A stretch of DNA of 64,000 nt. Source: SKPT01 sp040905445 (GTDB lineage Bacteria; Planctomycetota; Phycisphaerae; Phycisphaerales; Phycisphaeraceae). Of this stretch, positions 18,384-25,584 are shown piece by piece. Location of the stretch: the NCBI GenBank assembly GCA_040905445.1, contig JBBDRN010000020.1, positions 62,001 through 126,000 of the forward strand, given 5' to 3'. Under the pieces are notes generated by a model, which was not told where the DNA came from, did not search any database, and worked only from the letters and a program-made list of their open reading frames with translations. A program made the position numbers and the translations under genes. Each line of letters opens with the position of its first letter. Position 1 is the first letter of the stretch.

Positions 18384-19188
18384 CGGAAGGCCCCGCCCGC
18401 CGCCGCGGTGGCGTGTACACGTACACCGTGCCGACCTGCGTGTACCCCATGCCCGTGTACAGCTTCGCCCCCGTGTGCGACGCCGTCAGCACCGCCAGCG
18501 TCGCGCCCGCGCGGCGGTCGTCGCGCAGCATCCGCCCCATCAGCGTGCGCGCGATCCCGCGCCGACGGTACCGCGGGCGCACGTACATGTCCGAGCACGA
18601 CGTCGCGTCGCCGACGACGACGCTACGCACCCAACCGGCCGGCTCATCGTCCACCAGCGCCACGTACTGCCGCAGCGGCGCGTCGCGGGCCAGGTGCTCG
18701 GCGGGCATGGGGCGGCTGCGCATCGCCTGCGCCAGCCGCGCCGCCAGCGCCGCGGTCCGCACGCGCTCGACGCGCGCCGGCGACGACGCCCGCGGCACGC
18801 GCTTGAGATCGTGGACCATGAGCGGCTCGGTCGTGCCCAGGCGATAGCCCAGCGCCTTGAACCTGCCGCGCAGTTCGTCGTCGGGTTGATCGACCGGGTG
18901 GATCGGGCAGATCGCGAACCGCCCGCGCGTCTGCGCCCGCGCCAGCCGATCCAGTTCCGCCGGCGACACGCCGCAGGCGATCCACTCCTCGCGACGATAG
19001 CGCCGGTCGCGTCGCGGCGCGTCGCGCAGCGCCCAGACCTGGCCCACGCGCTCGGCGAGATAGGGATGCGTCCTGCTGCGGGTGAACGCGAAGCCGCGGA
19101 CGAACACCTCCGCCGCGCGGGCGAGCAGCTCGGCGTCGGTGGCCTTCGGGTCGGATGCTCGGAGCGAAGTGAGCGCCATCAGATGCAC
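18379..19188 (-). CDS. GNAT-family N-acetyltransferase
   Basis: 269 residues. The start is the GTG at 19188 or the ATG at 19179; GGGGAGG lies just upstream of both. The N-terminal half is unlike known domains and may be a degenerate second GNAT fold. The C-terminal half is a clear GNAT domain with motif A at DMYVRPRYRRRGIARTLMGRMLRDDRRAGA (the acetyl-CoA binding R-x-x-G-I-A) and a terminal ASHTGAKLYTGMGYTQVGTVYVY. It probably acetylates a small molecule or protein; substrate unknown. The stop codon TAG belongs to the palindrome repeat at 18361-18383. Confidence 0.82.
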   Translation of the reverse strand: MHLMALTSLRASDPKATDAELLARAAEVFVRGFAFTRSRTHPYLAERVGQVWALRDAPRRDRRYRREEWIACGVSPAELDRLARAQTRGRFAICPIHPVDQPDDELRGRFKALGYRLGTTEPLMVHDLKRVPRASSPARVERVRTAALAARLAQAMRSRPMPAEHLARDAPLRQYVALVDDEPAGWVRSVVVGDATSCSDMYVRPRYRRRGIARTLMGRMLRDDRRAGATLAVLTASHTGAKLYTGMGYTQVGTVYVYTPPRRRAGPSA

Positions 19189-19226
19189 GCGCCTCCCCTA
19201 TTTCGTGGCGACGGCACGGGGTTGGA

Positions 19227-19739
19227 TTACCGCCCTGACTCGGGCACGGCCGCGCGCGTCGGCCGCGGCACGAGGTAGCCCATCACGGCACGCTGCATCG
19301 CCTCGGCCGTAACCACTTCCTCGACGACGACTTCGTCGGCGCCGGCCTGCGTCGCGAGCAGGCCCTTGCTCAGGAAGTTCGTCCGCGCCGCGATGAAGAT
19401 GCCCGGGTTCAGCTCCCGGGCGACGCGGCAGGCGGCGACGGCGGCCTCCTCGTCGGGGATGGTGAGGATCAGCGCCTGCGCCTGCTCGATCCGGGCGGCG
19501 CGGAGCGTGTCGGGGCGCGTCACGTCGCCCTGCACGACCTGGCGCTGGCGCTCGAGCAGGTGCTCGATCGTTTGCTCGTTGAGCTCGATGACGGTCACCT
19601 GCACCCCGGCGTCCTCGAGCTTCTGGACGGCGGTGCGCCCGATGGGCCCGAAGCCGGCGACGATCACGTGTCGATCGCGCAGGTCATCATCGGGGCGTTG
19701 GTCGCGGATCCCGGACGGCGGTGCGTCGGCCTGCTCCAT
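19227..19739 (-). CDS. TrkA-N/RCK-type NAD-binding protein
   Basis: 170 residues. It has a Rossmann fold with HVIVAGFGPIGRTAVQKLEDAGVQVTVIELNE (GxGxxG motif), VVQGDVTRPDTLRAARIEQAQALILTIPDEEAAVAACRVARELN and IFIAARTNFLSKGLLATQAGADEVVVEE, the pattern of RCK_N domains that gate potassium channels and transporters. It stands alone, without membrane segments or a TrkA_C domain, so it would act with a separately encoded channel or KefB-type exchanger. The start ATG follows GAGGGAG by three bases. Confidence 0.85.
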   Translation of the reverse strand: MEQADAPPSGIRDQRPDDDLRDRHVIVAGFGPIGRTAVQKLEDAGVQVTVIELNEQTIEHLLERQRQVVQGDVTRPDTLRAARIEQAQALILTIPDEEAAVAACRVARELNPGIFIAARTNFLSKGLLATQAGADEVVVEEVVTAEAMQRAVMGYLVPRPTRAAVPESGR

Positions 19740-19959
19740 GTTACTCCCTCACGCGTCGGCGTGGCATGCTGCCGCGATCGCCGACCAGATGTGCAAAGCT
19801 CATGTCCCCTCCAGGAGACAGCCACTTCACGTATGGGCGCTGCGGAACCCCCGGAACCCCCGGAAACCCCGGAACGCATGATGTCGAACCCGAACGGACA
19901 CGACGAAACCCCCGCCCCCGCCCCGCATCCCCAACCCCCAATCCCCAACCCCCAATTCC
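19740..19959. repeat. Intergenic low-complexity repeats
   Basis: Contains a short tandem of CGGAACCCC-type units (about 19849-19884) and a C-rich run of CCCCAATC/CCCCAACC units (about 19928-19959). The latter relates in reverse to GGGGATTGGGGATTG near 33218-33232. No gene or regulatory motif recognised. Confidence 0.4.
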
Positions 19960-20892
19960 TCACGTCTGGCCCGGCCAAGCCTGGCCGACTTCCTGCTGTG
20001 CCGACGCGAAGGCGGCGCGAATCTGCTGGACCACGTCGTCGGCCAGCGGGCCCTTCGCCAGCGCCGCGAGGTTGGCCCGGGCGTTGGTCAGGCTCGTGGT
20101 GCCCACGATCGCGCTGTGGATGCCGGCGTGCGACACGGTGAAGCGCAGGGCGATCTCGGGCCATTCGATCTCGGCGTGGCCCTGGAAGCCGAGGTCCTCC
20201 GGCTTGAGCCCCATGGCCGCCAGCCGCTGCGTGTACACCTCGGCGTACTGGCTGTACATGCCCGGCTGCAGGCTCAGCTCCTTCCAGCACGCGTTGGCCA
20301 GCGGACGCTTGGCCACCACGCCCAGCTCGCGCTGCTGGCACAGGGGCAGCACCGTGTCGATGTTGTGCTGGTCGACGATGTTGACGCTCATCTCGATCAC
20401 GTCCACGTCGTCCAGCCCCGCGGCGTAGGCGGCGGCTTCGTTGTCGCCCGAGTAGCCGATGAACCGCGCCTTGCCGGCGTCGCGCGCCTTGACGAGCGCG
20501 CCGAGCGCGTCGCCCTGCTCGAGGACCTGCAGGGAGCAGGAGTGGAGCAGGACGATGTCGAGCGAGTTGGTGCGGAGGCGGCGCAGGGACTGGTCGACGC
20601 TCTGGGTGATGAGCTCGGGCGACCAGGCATCGCCGACGAGCTCGTCGGTGCGGTGGCCGGCCTTGGTCATGAGGACGAACTCGTCGCGGCGGTGGGCGAC
20701 GCTGTGGCCGAGCAGCTCCTCGGAGCCGGGGTAGCACTCGGCGGTGTCGATGAGGTTGACGCCGGCGTCGAGCAGGGTGTTGACGATTCGCTCGACCTTG
20801 TCGCGTTCCACGCCGAGGTAGCCGACGTTGGCCGCGCCGAAGCCGAGGCGCGTCACGTCCAGACTGGTCTTGCCGAGGGTGACCTTCTCCAT
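19960..20892 (-). CDS. Aldo/keto reductase
   Basis: 310 residues from the ATG at 20892 (MEKVTLGKTSLDVTRLGFGAANVGYLG). A longer frame upstream is repeat-derived and not supported. TIM-barrel NADPH-dependent oxidoreductase. Visible are the N-terminal beta hairpin, the catalytic-region Asp in NLIDTAECYPGSEELLG with Tyr as proton donor, the Lys in FVLMTKAG, and DIVLLHSCSLQVLEQGDALGALVKARDAGKARFIGYSG. The C-terminal cofactor segment reads SAIVGTTSLTNARANL. Catalytic Asp-Tyr-Lys appear intact; the fourth residue (His) falls in LLHSC. Substrate unknown. Confidence 0.9.
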   Translation of the reverse strand: MEKVTLGKTSLDVTRLGFGAANVGYLGVERDKVERIVNTLLDAGVNLIDTAECYPGSEELLGHSVAHRRDEFVLMTKAGHRTDELVGDAWSPELITQSVDQSLRRLRTNSLDIVLLHSCSLQVLEQGDALGALVKARDAGKARFIGYSGDNEAAAYAAGLDDVDVIEMSVNIVDQHNIDTVLPLCQQRELGVVAKRPLANACWKELSLQPGMYSQYAEVYTQRLAAMGLKPEDLGFQGHAEIEWPEIALRFTVSHAGIHSAIVGTTSLTNARANLAALAKGPLADDVVQQIRAAFASAQQEVGQAWPGQT

Positions 20893-21413
20893 GGGCGTAG
20901 AGGATAGCGGGTGAACGGGGCGTTGCCGAGCCGCTGCGACCAGCGGGGGACGATGATTCACCTGCGCCGCGGATTGGGGAAAACCCGCGTTCCATGGTGG
21001 CGCGGGCGGGCTGCACGGTTGTGCGCACAAAGCAGGCACGGCCGACGCCGATCCGCGAGGTCGTCGCGACTCGCGCAGGCCCCGTGTGCCAAAGGATTTC
21101 AGCGCCGCCCCCGCCTGCCCCGCGGCGCGTTCATGCGCACAAGCGCGACGCATGGCTTCAAGGGAGGCGGTGCCACGAAGGCGCGAAGGGGGACGAAGAA
21201 AGGCAGGAAGGGGGGAGATTTGAGAGGGGATTCTGAATCACCTTGGAACCCGACGAACTCATCGTTGAACCGCGAAGGGGCGAAGCAAGCGAAGGGCGCG
21301 AAGACACAGAAGTGACGCAAACCACAATAGTCCCTTCGCGCCTTCCGCGCTCCTCGCTGCTTCGCGGTTATTCAGAAATTCCAGAGGGCAAAGGCAGGAC
21401 TCGCGGCTCCCTC
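20893..21413. repeat. Gene-free region with GCGAAGG-type dispersed repeats
   Basis: No convincing gene. Three copies of a purine-rich repeat are present: GCCACGAAGGCGCGAAGG (about 21169-21187), TTGAACCGCGAAGGGGCGAAG (about 21266-21287), and, inverted, CTTCGCGGTTATTCAG (21360-21376, also at 12598-12613). These belong to the same broad family as the CCACAGAGGCACAGAG elements elsewhere. The region marks the left border of the phage-like cassette. Confidence 0.55.
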
Positions 21414-22241
21414 TCACAGCGCGCTCATTCGCCACACGGCCCGGTACATGCCCGCGACCTGCTCGCGGTCGTGGACGCTGGGCGCGAATGCGGGGTTGAG
21501 CGGCTGCAGGCGGATCGTGCCCGCCTGCTCGTCGAGGAAGACACGCTTGAAGGTGGTCTCGTGATCGGGCAGCAGGCGAACGAAGCAGTCGCAGCCGCTG
21601 ACCACGTCGGCGGCAGGGGAGAAGACGACGATGTCGCCCTGGCGGTAGTCGGGCAGCATCGACTGCCCGACGACGGTGGCGGCGAAGGCGTCGGCGTCGC
21701 CGAGCTGCGGCGGCGCGGGCACGGACTCGTCGGCGATGCGCGCCGGGTAGTCGAGGTCGGTGAAGCCGCTCGGGTAGCCGGCGGCGACCTTGTTGACGAG
21801 CGGGACGCGTCCGGCAAGCGCCGAGGCGACGCCGGCGGCGAGCTCGACGTTGCCGAGCGTCTTTTCGATGCGTTTGCGAAGCTGTCCGGAGCGATGCAGT
21901 TTGTCGAGGTTTTTGCCGCCGCCGGCGTGTCGCGAGGTGTTGTGCTTGAGCCAGCGCGCGAGTTCGCGGCCGCGCTGGGCGTCGTCGGCGAGCTGGGCGA
22001 GCTGGCGGCGGACCTCGGGGCCGGCGGTCTCGAAGTCCGCGGCCGCGCGCAGCTCGCCGGGCTCCAGCTCCAAGGCGCGCTCCAGCGCGTCGAGCGTCGC
22101 GGGGGCGGGGGGGTTGGCGACGCGGCGGTTCTCGATCATGGAGAGGTAGCTCTTGGTGGTGCCGGCGCGTTGGGCGAGGCGGGTGAGCGTCAGGCCGAGC
22201 GCTTCGCGGCGGTGACGGACGATCTGGCCGACGGTCTGCAT
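21414..22241 (-). CDS. XRE/S24 (LexA/cI-like) repressor
   Basis: 275 residues from the ATG at 22241, with AGGGGG seven bases upstream. The N-terminal XRE helix-turn-helix (IVRHRREALGLTLTRLAQRAGTTKSYLSMIENRR) is followed by a linker, then a C-terminal S24 peptidase domain. The catalytic Ser falls in VVGQSMLPDYRQGDIVVF and the Lys probably in DHETTFKRVF. This is the arrangement of self-cleaving phage repressors. It is divergent from the cassette at 22359-27103 and separated from it by the palindrome TGTTCAAT..ATTGAACA at 22261-22280. Repression of the cassette, relieved by DNA damage or a similar signal, is inference from family knowledge. Confidence 0.88.
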   Translation of the reverse strand: MQTVGQIVRHRREALGLTLTRLAQRAGTTKSYLSMIENRRVANPPAPATLDALERALELEPGELRAAADFETAGPEVRRQLAQLADDAQRGRELARWLKHNTSRHAGGGKNLDKLHRSGQLRKRIEKTLGNVELAAGVASALAGRVPLVNKVAAGYPSGFTDLDYPARIADESVPAPPQLGDADAFAATVVGQSMLPDYRQGDIVVFSPAADVVSGCDCFVRLLPDHETTFKRVFLDEQAGTIRLQPLNPAFAPSVHDREQVAGMYRAVWRMSAL

Positions 22242-22260
22242 GACAGCCCCCTGACAGTGG

Positions 22261-22314
22261 TGTTCAATAATCATTGAACAAGCCCTTGACGCCGCCCGTG
22301 GGCGGTGGTGTAAT
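22261..22314 (+). promoter_or_regulatory. Divergent operator palindrome and rightward promoter
   Basis: TGTTCAATAATCATTGAACA at 22261-22280: perfect 8-base arms around a 4-base centre, AT-rich in a GC-rich context. Immediately right lie TTGACG (22286-22291) and TGTAAT (22309-22314) with a 17-base spacer, pointing into the cassette. The dyad abuts the -35 element and is 20 bases from the repressor start codon. It is the obvious candidate binding site of the XRE/S24 protein. Confidence 0.75.
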
Positions 22315-22358
22315 GCCCGGCACAAGCTTAACGGAAACCTAACAACAGGGCAAGCGGC

Positions 22359-22793
22359 ATGGCGAGCATGGTGGGATCCCGGGGACGCGGCGTGGAGTTG
22401 GCGCACGCGGGGCAGCGGCAGGCGATCCAGCAGCGGCGGCGGGCGGCCGAGCGGCTGCTGACGCTCGCCGAGCACCTGCCGGCGCAGGATCGGCTTCTCC
22501 TCGAACAGGTCTATCGCAACGGGCTGTCCGTCGCCGAGGTCGCCCACCTGATGGGCGCCCGGCCACGGCGGCTGCAGCGGCGCGTTGCGCAGCTCCTGCG
22601 GCGGCTGCGCGATCCGCTGTTCCGGTTCGTCGTCGGTCGATCGGACCTGCTGCCGCGCGACGTGCAGCCGACCGCCCGGCTGGTGGTGATCGAAGGCCGC
22701 AGCCTGCGCGACGCCGCGCGCGCGCGAGGTCGATCCCTGCACGCGGTCCGCGAACAGGTCCGCACGCTGCGCACGCTCGCGCAGGTGATGTGA
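22359..22793 (+). CDS. Small helix-turn-helix protein, sigma-region-4-like
   Basis: 144 residues; a second ATG at 22368 is possible. The core AEHLPAQDRLLLEQVYRNGLSVAEVAHLMGARPRRLQRRVAQLLRRLRDPLFRFV has the spacing of a sigma-70 region 4 helix-turn-helix. A second, weaker one follows (VVIEGRSLRDAARARGRSLHAVREQVRTL). It lacks sigma region 2, so it is not a sigma factor by itself. In phage-type clusters such proteins act as late regulators or small terminase-like DNA binders. First gene of the rightward operon. The protein is unusually Arg-rich. Confidence 0.65.
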   Translation: MASMVGSRGRGVELAHAGQRQAIQQRRRAAERLLTLAEHLPAQDRLLLEQVYRNGLSVAEVAHLMGARPRRLQRRVAQLLRRLRDPLFRFVVGRSDLLPRDVQPTARLVVIEGRSLRDAARARGRSLHAVREQVRTLRTLAQVM

Positions 22794-22839
22794 ATGGGGA
22801 GGACCGCAGAGGCACAGAGGAGGCGCTCGGGAGCAAACG
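22794..22839. repeat. Dispersed CCGCAGAGGCACAGAGG element inside the cassette
   Basis: GGACCGCAGAGGCACAGAGG separates the sigma-like and ABC ATPase genes. It matches the CCACAGAGGCACAGAG elements at 31880 and 50054, so host-type repeats have entered the cassette. Confidence 0.55.
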
Positions 22840-23577
22840 ATGCGACTTGAACTCAGCAGACAGGTGCGGACGGATGTCGTCGACCCCGGGCCGCGCGTGC
22901 TCGAGGTCGCGGCGATGTTCGGCCTCGGCGTCGATGCGTCACGTATGCTCGAGGTCATTCCACCAACCCGCCTGGACCTGCATCCCGGCGAGCTCGTCTT
23001 CATCACCGGGCCCAGCGGCGGCGGCAAGTCCACGCTGCTTCGCCTGATCCGTGAAACACTGGCCCAACGCGATGTCGCGCTCATCGACTTCGACGCGCTC
23101 AAGCCCTTGGCCGACGGCCCGGTCATCGAGGCGCTCGCGCCGGAGCGGCCGGTGGACGACGTGATGCGCTGGCTGAGCCTCGCGGGTCTCGGCGACGCCT
23201 TCGTCATGCTCCGCCGGCCGAGCGAGCTGTCGGAGGGGCAGCGCTACCGGCTCAAGCTCGCGCAGGCGATGGCGAAGGTGGAGAGCGCGATGCACCACGG
23301 GCAATGTCCGATGCACAATGAAAAAGAGCCGTTGCGCGTGGTTGTTGTCGCGGACGAGTTCGCGGCCACGCTCGATCGACTCACGGCCAAAGTGGTGGGG
23401 CGGAACCTGCGACGATGGATGACCCGCATGTCGGCGGGGGGTGGTATGGGCATGGCGGGGGTGGCGGGGGCGGTGGCGACGTCGCATGACGATCTGCTGG
23501 AGGCGCTTGAGCCGGACGTGCTGGTGGAGAAGCCGCTGGGCGAGGCGGTGCGGGTGGCGAGGCGGGATGGGTCGTGA
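22840..23577 (+). CDS. ABC-type ATPase (non-transporter), cassette gene
   Basis: 245 residues with a complete ABC nucleotide-binding core: Walker A GPSGGGKS (57-64), signature LSEGQ (130-134), Walker B VVVVADEF with Asp172/Glu173, and H-loop His216 in ATSHDD. There is no membrane segment and no permease gene nearby, so it is not an ordinary transporter. It overlaps the next gene by four bases (GTGA at 23574-23577), and that gene encodes a GNAT acetyltransferase. The pair resembles a split form of the ABC-ATPase/acetyltransferase fusion family known as COG2401 (assignment from memory). Two insertions are odd: MHHGQCPMHNEKE between signature and Walker B, from a dispersed CAATGCACAATG-type repeat (23291-23330), and MGMAGVAGAVA from 9-base repeats (23452-23478). 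Both leave the motifs intact. Confidence 0.8.
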   Translation: MRLELSRQVRTDVVDPGPRVLEVAAMFGLGVDASRMLEVIPPTRLDLHPGELVFITGPSGGGKSTLLRLIRETLAQRDVALIDFDALKPLADGPVIEALAPERPVDDVMRWLSLAGLGDAFVMLRRPSELSEGQRYRLKLAQAMAKVESAMHHGQCPMHNEKEPLRVVVVADEFAATLDRLTAKVVGRNLRRWMTRMSAGGGMGMAGVAGAVATSHDDLLEALEPDVLVEKPLGEAVRVARRDGS

Positions 23578-24470
23578 GTGGTGCGCGGAGCGGATGTATG
23601 ACAGGTGATCTGTTGTCGAGGTTCGCGGCGATGGAGCGCGGCGCGGCGCTGCTGGAGGCGGCGGCGCTGGTCCCGGTGCGCGGGTCGATGGCGGACTACG
23701 CGGCGCTGGCCGCCCACCACTACCGCGCCCGGCGGCCGGGCACGGTGACGCGCGTGCTGGCGCTGCGCGATCCCCGGCCGAGCGTCGTCGGGCGCTATGT
23801 CCAGCGACGTGTCGAGCGAGTTGCGGTGGCGGGTGGGACGGGTGTGGCGGGTGTGGCGGGTGTGGCGGGGGTGCTGGTCGAGTCGATGCCGGCGCTTCGC
23901 TGCGCGATGCGCGAGTGGGCGATGGGCGATCGGTACGGGAGCTGGCTGAGTGGGGGTGAGCGGGCGAAGCTGCTGGCCGCGGAGGTGCGATGCATCAGCC
24001 GGGTGGTCATCGAGCCGCGCTGGCGCGGGCTGGGGCTGGCGGTGCGGCTGGTTCAATGGGCGCTCAACACCGCCCAGACGCCGGTCACCGAGGCGCTGGC
24101 GGCGATGGGGCGGGTCAATCCCTTCTTCGAGCGCGCCGGGATGACGGCCTACCCGCGCCCCACCCACGAGACCGACGCGCGCCTCATCGCGGCGATGCAC
24201 CGTGTCGGCGTGGAGGTCGTCGACCTGGCGTCGCGGGCACGTGTCGAGGCGCGGCTGGCGGCGCTGGCGACGGGTGAGCAACGCTGGTTTGAGCGCGAAC
24301 TGCTGCGCTGGTGGCGCTCCGGCGCGGGGCGGTGCCAGGGTGGCGGGGACGTCGGCGCGGCGATCGAGGCGGCGCGCGATCGGCTGGTGTGCCAGCCGAT
24401 CTACTACCTGCGGGCACGGGTGGGCAAGCCACCGTTGGTCGCCGAGGTGAGCAGGACAGGACGTGATTGA
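23574..24470 (+). CDS. GNAT-like acetyltransferase, partner of the cassette ABC ATPase
   Basis: 298 residues from the GTG at 23574; an ATG at 23598 (MTGDLLSRFAAMERG) is an alternative start. The central part has the acetyl-CoA binding pattern ISRVVIEPRWRGLGLAVRLVQWAL (R-x-x-G-L-G), preceded by beta strands and followed by VNPFFERAGMTAYPR. A C-terminal helical region of about 90 residues follows. A GVAGVAGVAGV stretch (about residues 90-100) comes from 9-base tandem repeats at 23825-23872. Direct overlap with the ABC ATPase suggests the two proteins work as one unit. Substrate unknown: it could modify a protein or a nucleic-acid base. The function is inference. Confidence 0.72.
   Translation: MSGARSGCMTGDLLSRFAAMERGAALLEAAALVPVRGSMADYAALAAHHYRARRPGTVTRVLALRDPRPSVVGRYVQRRVERVAVAGGTGVAGVAGVAGVLVESMPALRCAMREWAMGDRYGSWLSGGERAKLLAAEVRCISRVVIEPRWRGLGLAVRLVQWALNTAQTPVTEALAAMGRVNPFFERAGMTAYPRPTHETDARLIAAMHRVGVEVVDLASRARVEARLAALATGEQRWFERELLRWWRSGAGRCQGGGDVGAAIEAARDRLVCQPIYYLRARVGKPPLVAEVSRTGRD
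23825..23872 (+). repeat. In-frame GGCGGGTGT tandem repeat
   Basis: About five imperfect 9-base units (GTGGCGGGT) inside the GNAT-like gene, translated as AGV repeats. Similar arrays occur in five other genes and two gaps in the window. Confidence 0.75.
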
Positions 24471-24483
24471 CGAGAGGGGTGCG

Positions 24484-25065
24484 ATGAACGAGATCGTGGA
24501 CGTGGAGCTGGATCGGCTGCGGGCGAACCCGCACAACAGCAACGTCATGGGTGAGCGACTGCTCAGGAAGCTCACGGGCCACATCGAGCGCAGCGGGCGG
24601 TATCCGCCGATCATCGTGCGGCCGATCGCCGGCGAGGGCGGTCAGGCGTACGAGATCCTCGACGGGCATCACCGCGTCGAGGCGCTGCGCCGGCTGAAGC
24701 GGCCGCGGGCGCGGTGCATCGTGTGGGAGGCGGACGACGACGAGGCGCTGTGGCTGATGGCGACGCTGAACCGGCTGCAGGGCCAGGATGATGCGCGCAA
24801 GCGAGCGGCGCTGCTGCGCGAGCTGGGCGGGCGGGTCGAGGCGGCGGCGCTGTCGCGGGGGTTACCTGACAACGACAAGCGACTGAAGCGGCTGCGCGAG
24901 ATGACGCCCACGGTGGGGCCGCCGCGGCCGCCGCAGCCGCTGGAGGCGATGCCCGAGGCGGTGCACTTTTTCCTTCTACCCGGGCCGCGTCGTCAACTGG
25001 AGGCGCGGCTGCGCGAGGTCGGCGGCACGCGCGAGGAGGCGCTGATGAAGCTGGCGGGTGCGTGA
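24484..25065 (+). CDS. ParB/Srx-like N-terminal domain protein
   Basis: 193 residues from the ATG at 24484, with GAGAGGGG just upstream; an upstream GTG at 24463 would overlap the previous gene. The N-terminal ParB fold is clear: VELDRLRANPHNSNVMGERLL, then GRYPPIIVRPIAGEGG and YEILDGHHRVEALRRLKRPRARCIVWEADDDEALWL, where DGHHR corresponds to the GxxRR/ExxR nucleotide-binding motif of ParB box II. A helical C-terminal half follows. In phage and mobile clusters such short ParB-like proteins often precede the terminase genes, as here. It may bind CTP/ATP or act as a nuclease or methyltransferase regulator; not decidable from sequence. Confidence 0.82.
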   Translation: MNEIVDVELDRLRANPHNSNVMGERLLRKLTGHIERSGRYPPIIVRPIAGEGGQAYEILDGHHRVEALRRLKRPRARCIVWEADDDEALWLMATLNRLQGQDDARKRAALLRELGGRVEAAALSRGLPDNDKRLKRLREMTPTVGPPRPPQPLEAMPEAVHFFLLPGPRRQLEARLREVGGTREEALMKLAGA

Positions 25066-25122
25066 GCGGGGCGGCGAGGTGGTGCGAATGTTGTGCGAAG
25101 CCGCGAGCGGCGGGGAGGTGGC

Positions 25123-25584
25123 ATGGGCAAACGAATGACGATCAAGCAGCGGGCGGCTCTCATCCGCGACATCTTCAACGCGGAGCACGACGTCGTGGCG
25201 CTGGCGGCGGCGCACGAGCTGTCGCCGGATGAGCTGGCGACGTGGGCGGGCGAGGCGCAGACGCAGCGCTGCCTCACGGGGCTGTGCGTGCTGGCGGACA
25301 TGCAGACGCAACTGCTGTTGAGCCGATACCGCCTGCTCGCGGCGTCGCGCCTGATCAACCTGGCCACGGGCGAGCAGGAGGGCGGGGGCGGCGACGTGGC
25401 GCGCAAGGCGTGCGTCGACCTGCTCAAGCTCGATCTCAAGCGCGCCGACGCGTCGCCGGACGGTGACGCGGGCGATGGTTGCGGCGCGGCGGCCGAGGCC
25501 GATGCGCTGCGGGCGATGGTGTATGGACCGGGCGACGGGGGCGGGGACTCAAGCGGCGCGGCCGGGGGCGACGAGGATGAATGA
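25123..25584 (+). CDS. Small helical protein, possible terminase small subunit
   Basis: 153 residues from the ATG at 25123, preceded by GGGAGG. The N-terminal 60 residues look like a helix-turn-helix (TIKQRAALIRDIFNAEHDVVALAAAHELSPDELATWAGE). A helical segment and an acidic Gly/Asp-rich tail follow. It overlaps the terminase large subunit start by eight bases (25577-25584). Position and DNA-binding-like N-terminus suggest a terminase small subunit. The sequence itself is not diagnostic. Confidence 0.6.
   Translation: MGKRMTIKQRAALIRDIFNAEHDVVALAAAHELSPDELATWAGEAQTQRCLTGLCVLADMQTQLLLSRYRLLAASRLINLATGEQEGGGGDVARKACVDLLKLDLKRADASPDGDAGDGCGAAAEADALRAMVYGPGDGGGDSSGAAGGDEDE

Noticed and set aside
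20911..21315. A 134-residue plus-strand open frame left of the cassette
   Set aside because: Arg/Lys/Gly-rich translation of purine repeats, no ribosome binding site and no domain.
22242..23207. N-terminal extension of the repressor frame through the cassette promoter
   Set aside because: It would run through the operator and antisense to two cassette genes. The ATG at 22241 has a good ribosome binding site and begins exactly at the helix-turn-helix.
23825..23872. Tandem 9-base units considered as a CRISPR-like array
   Set aside because: Units are contiguous, have no spacers and are in frame inside a gene; no cas genes are present.
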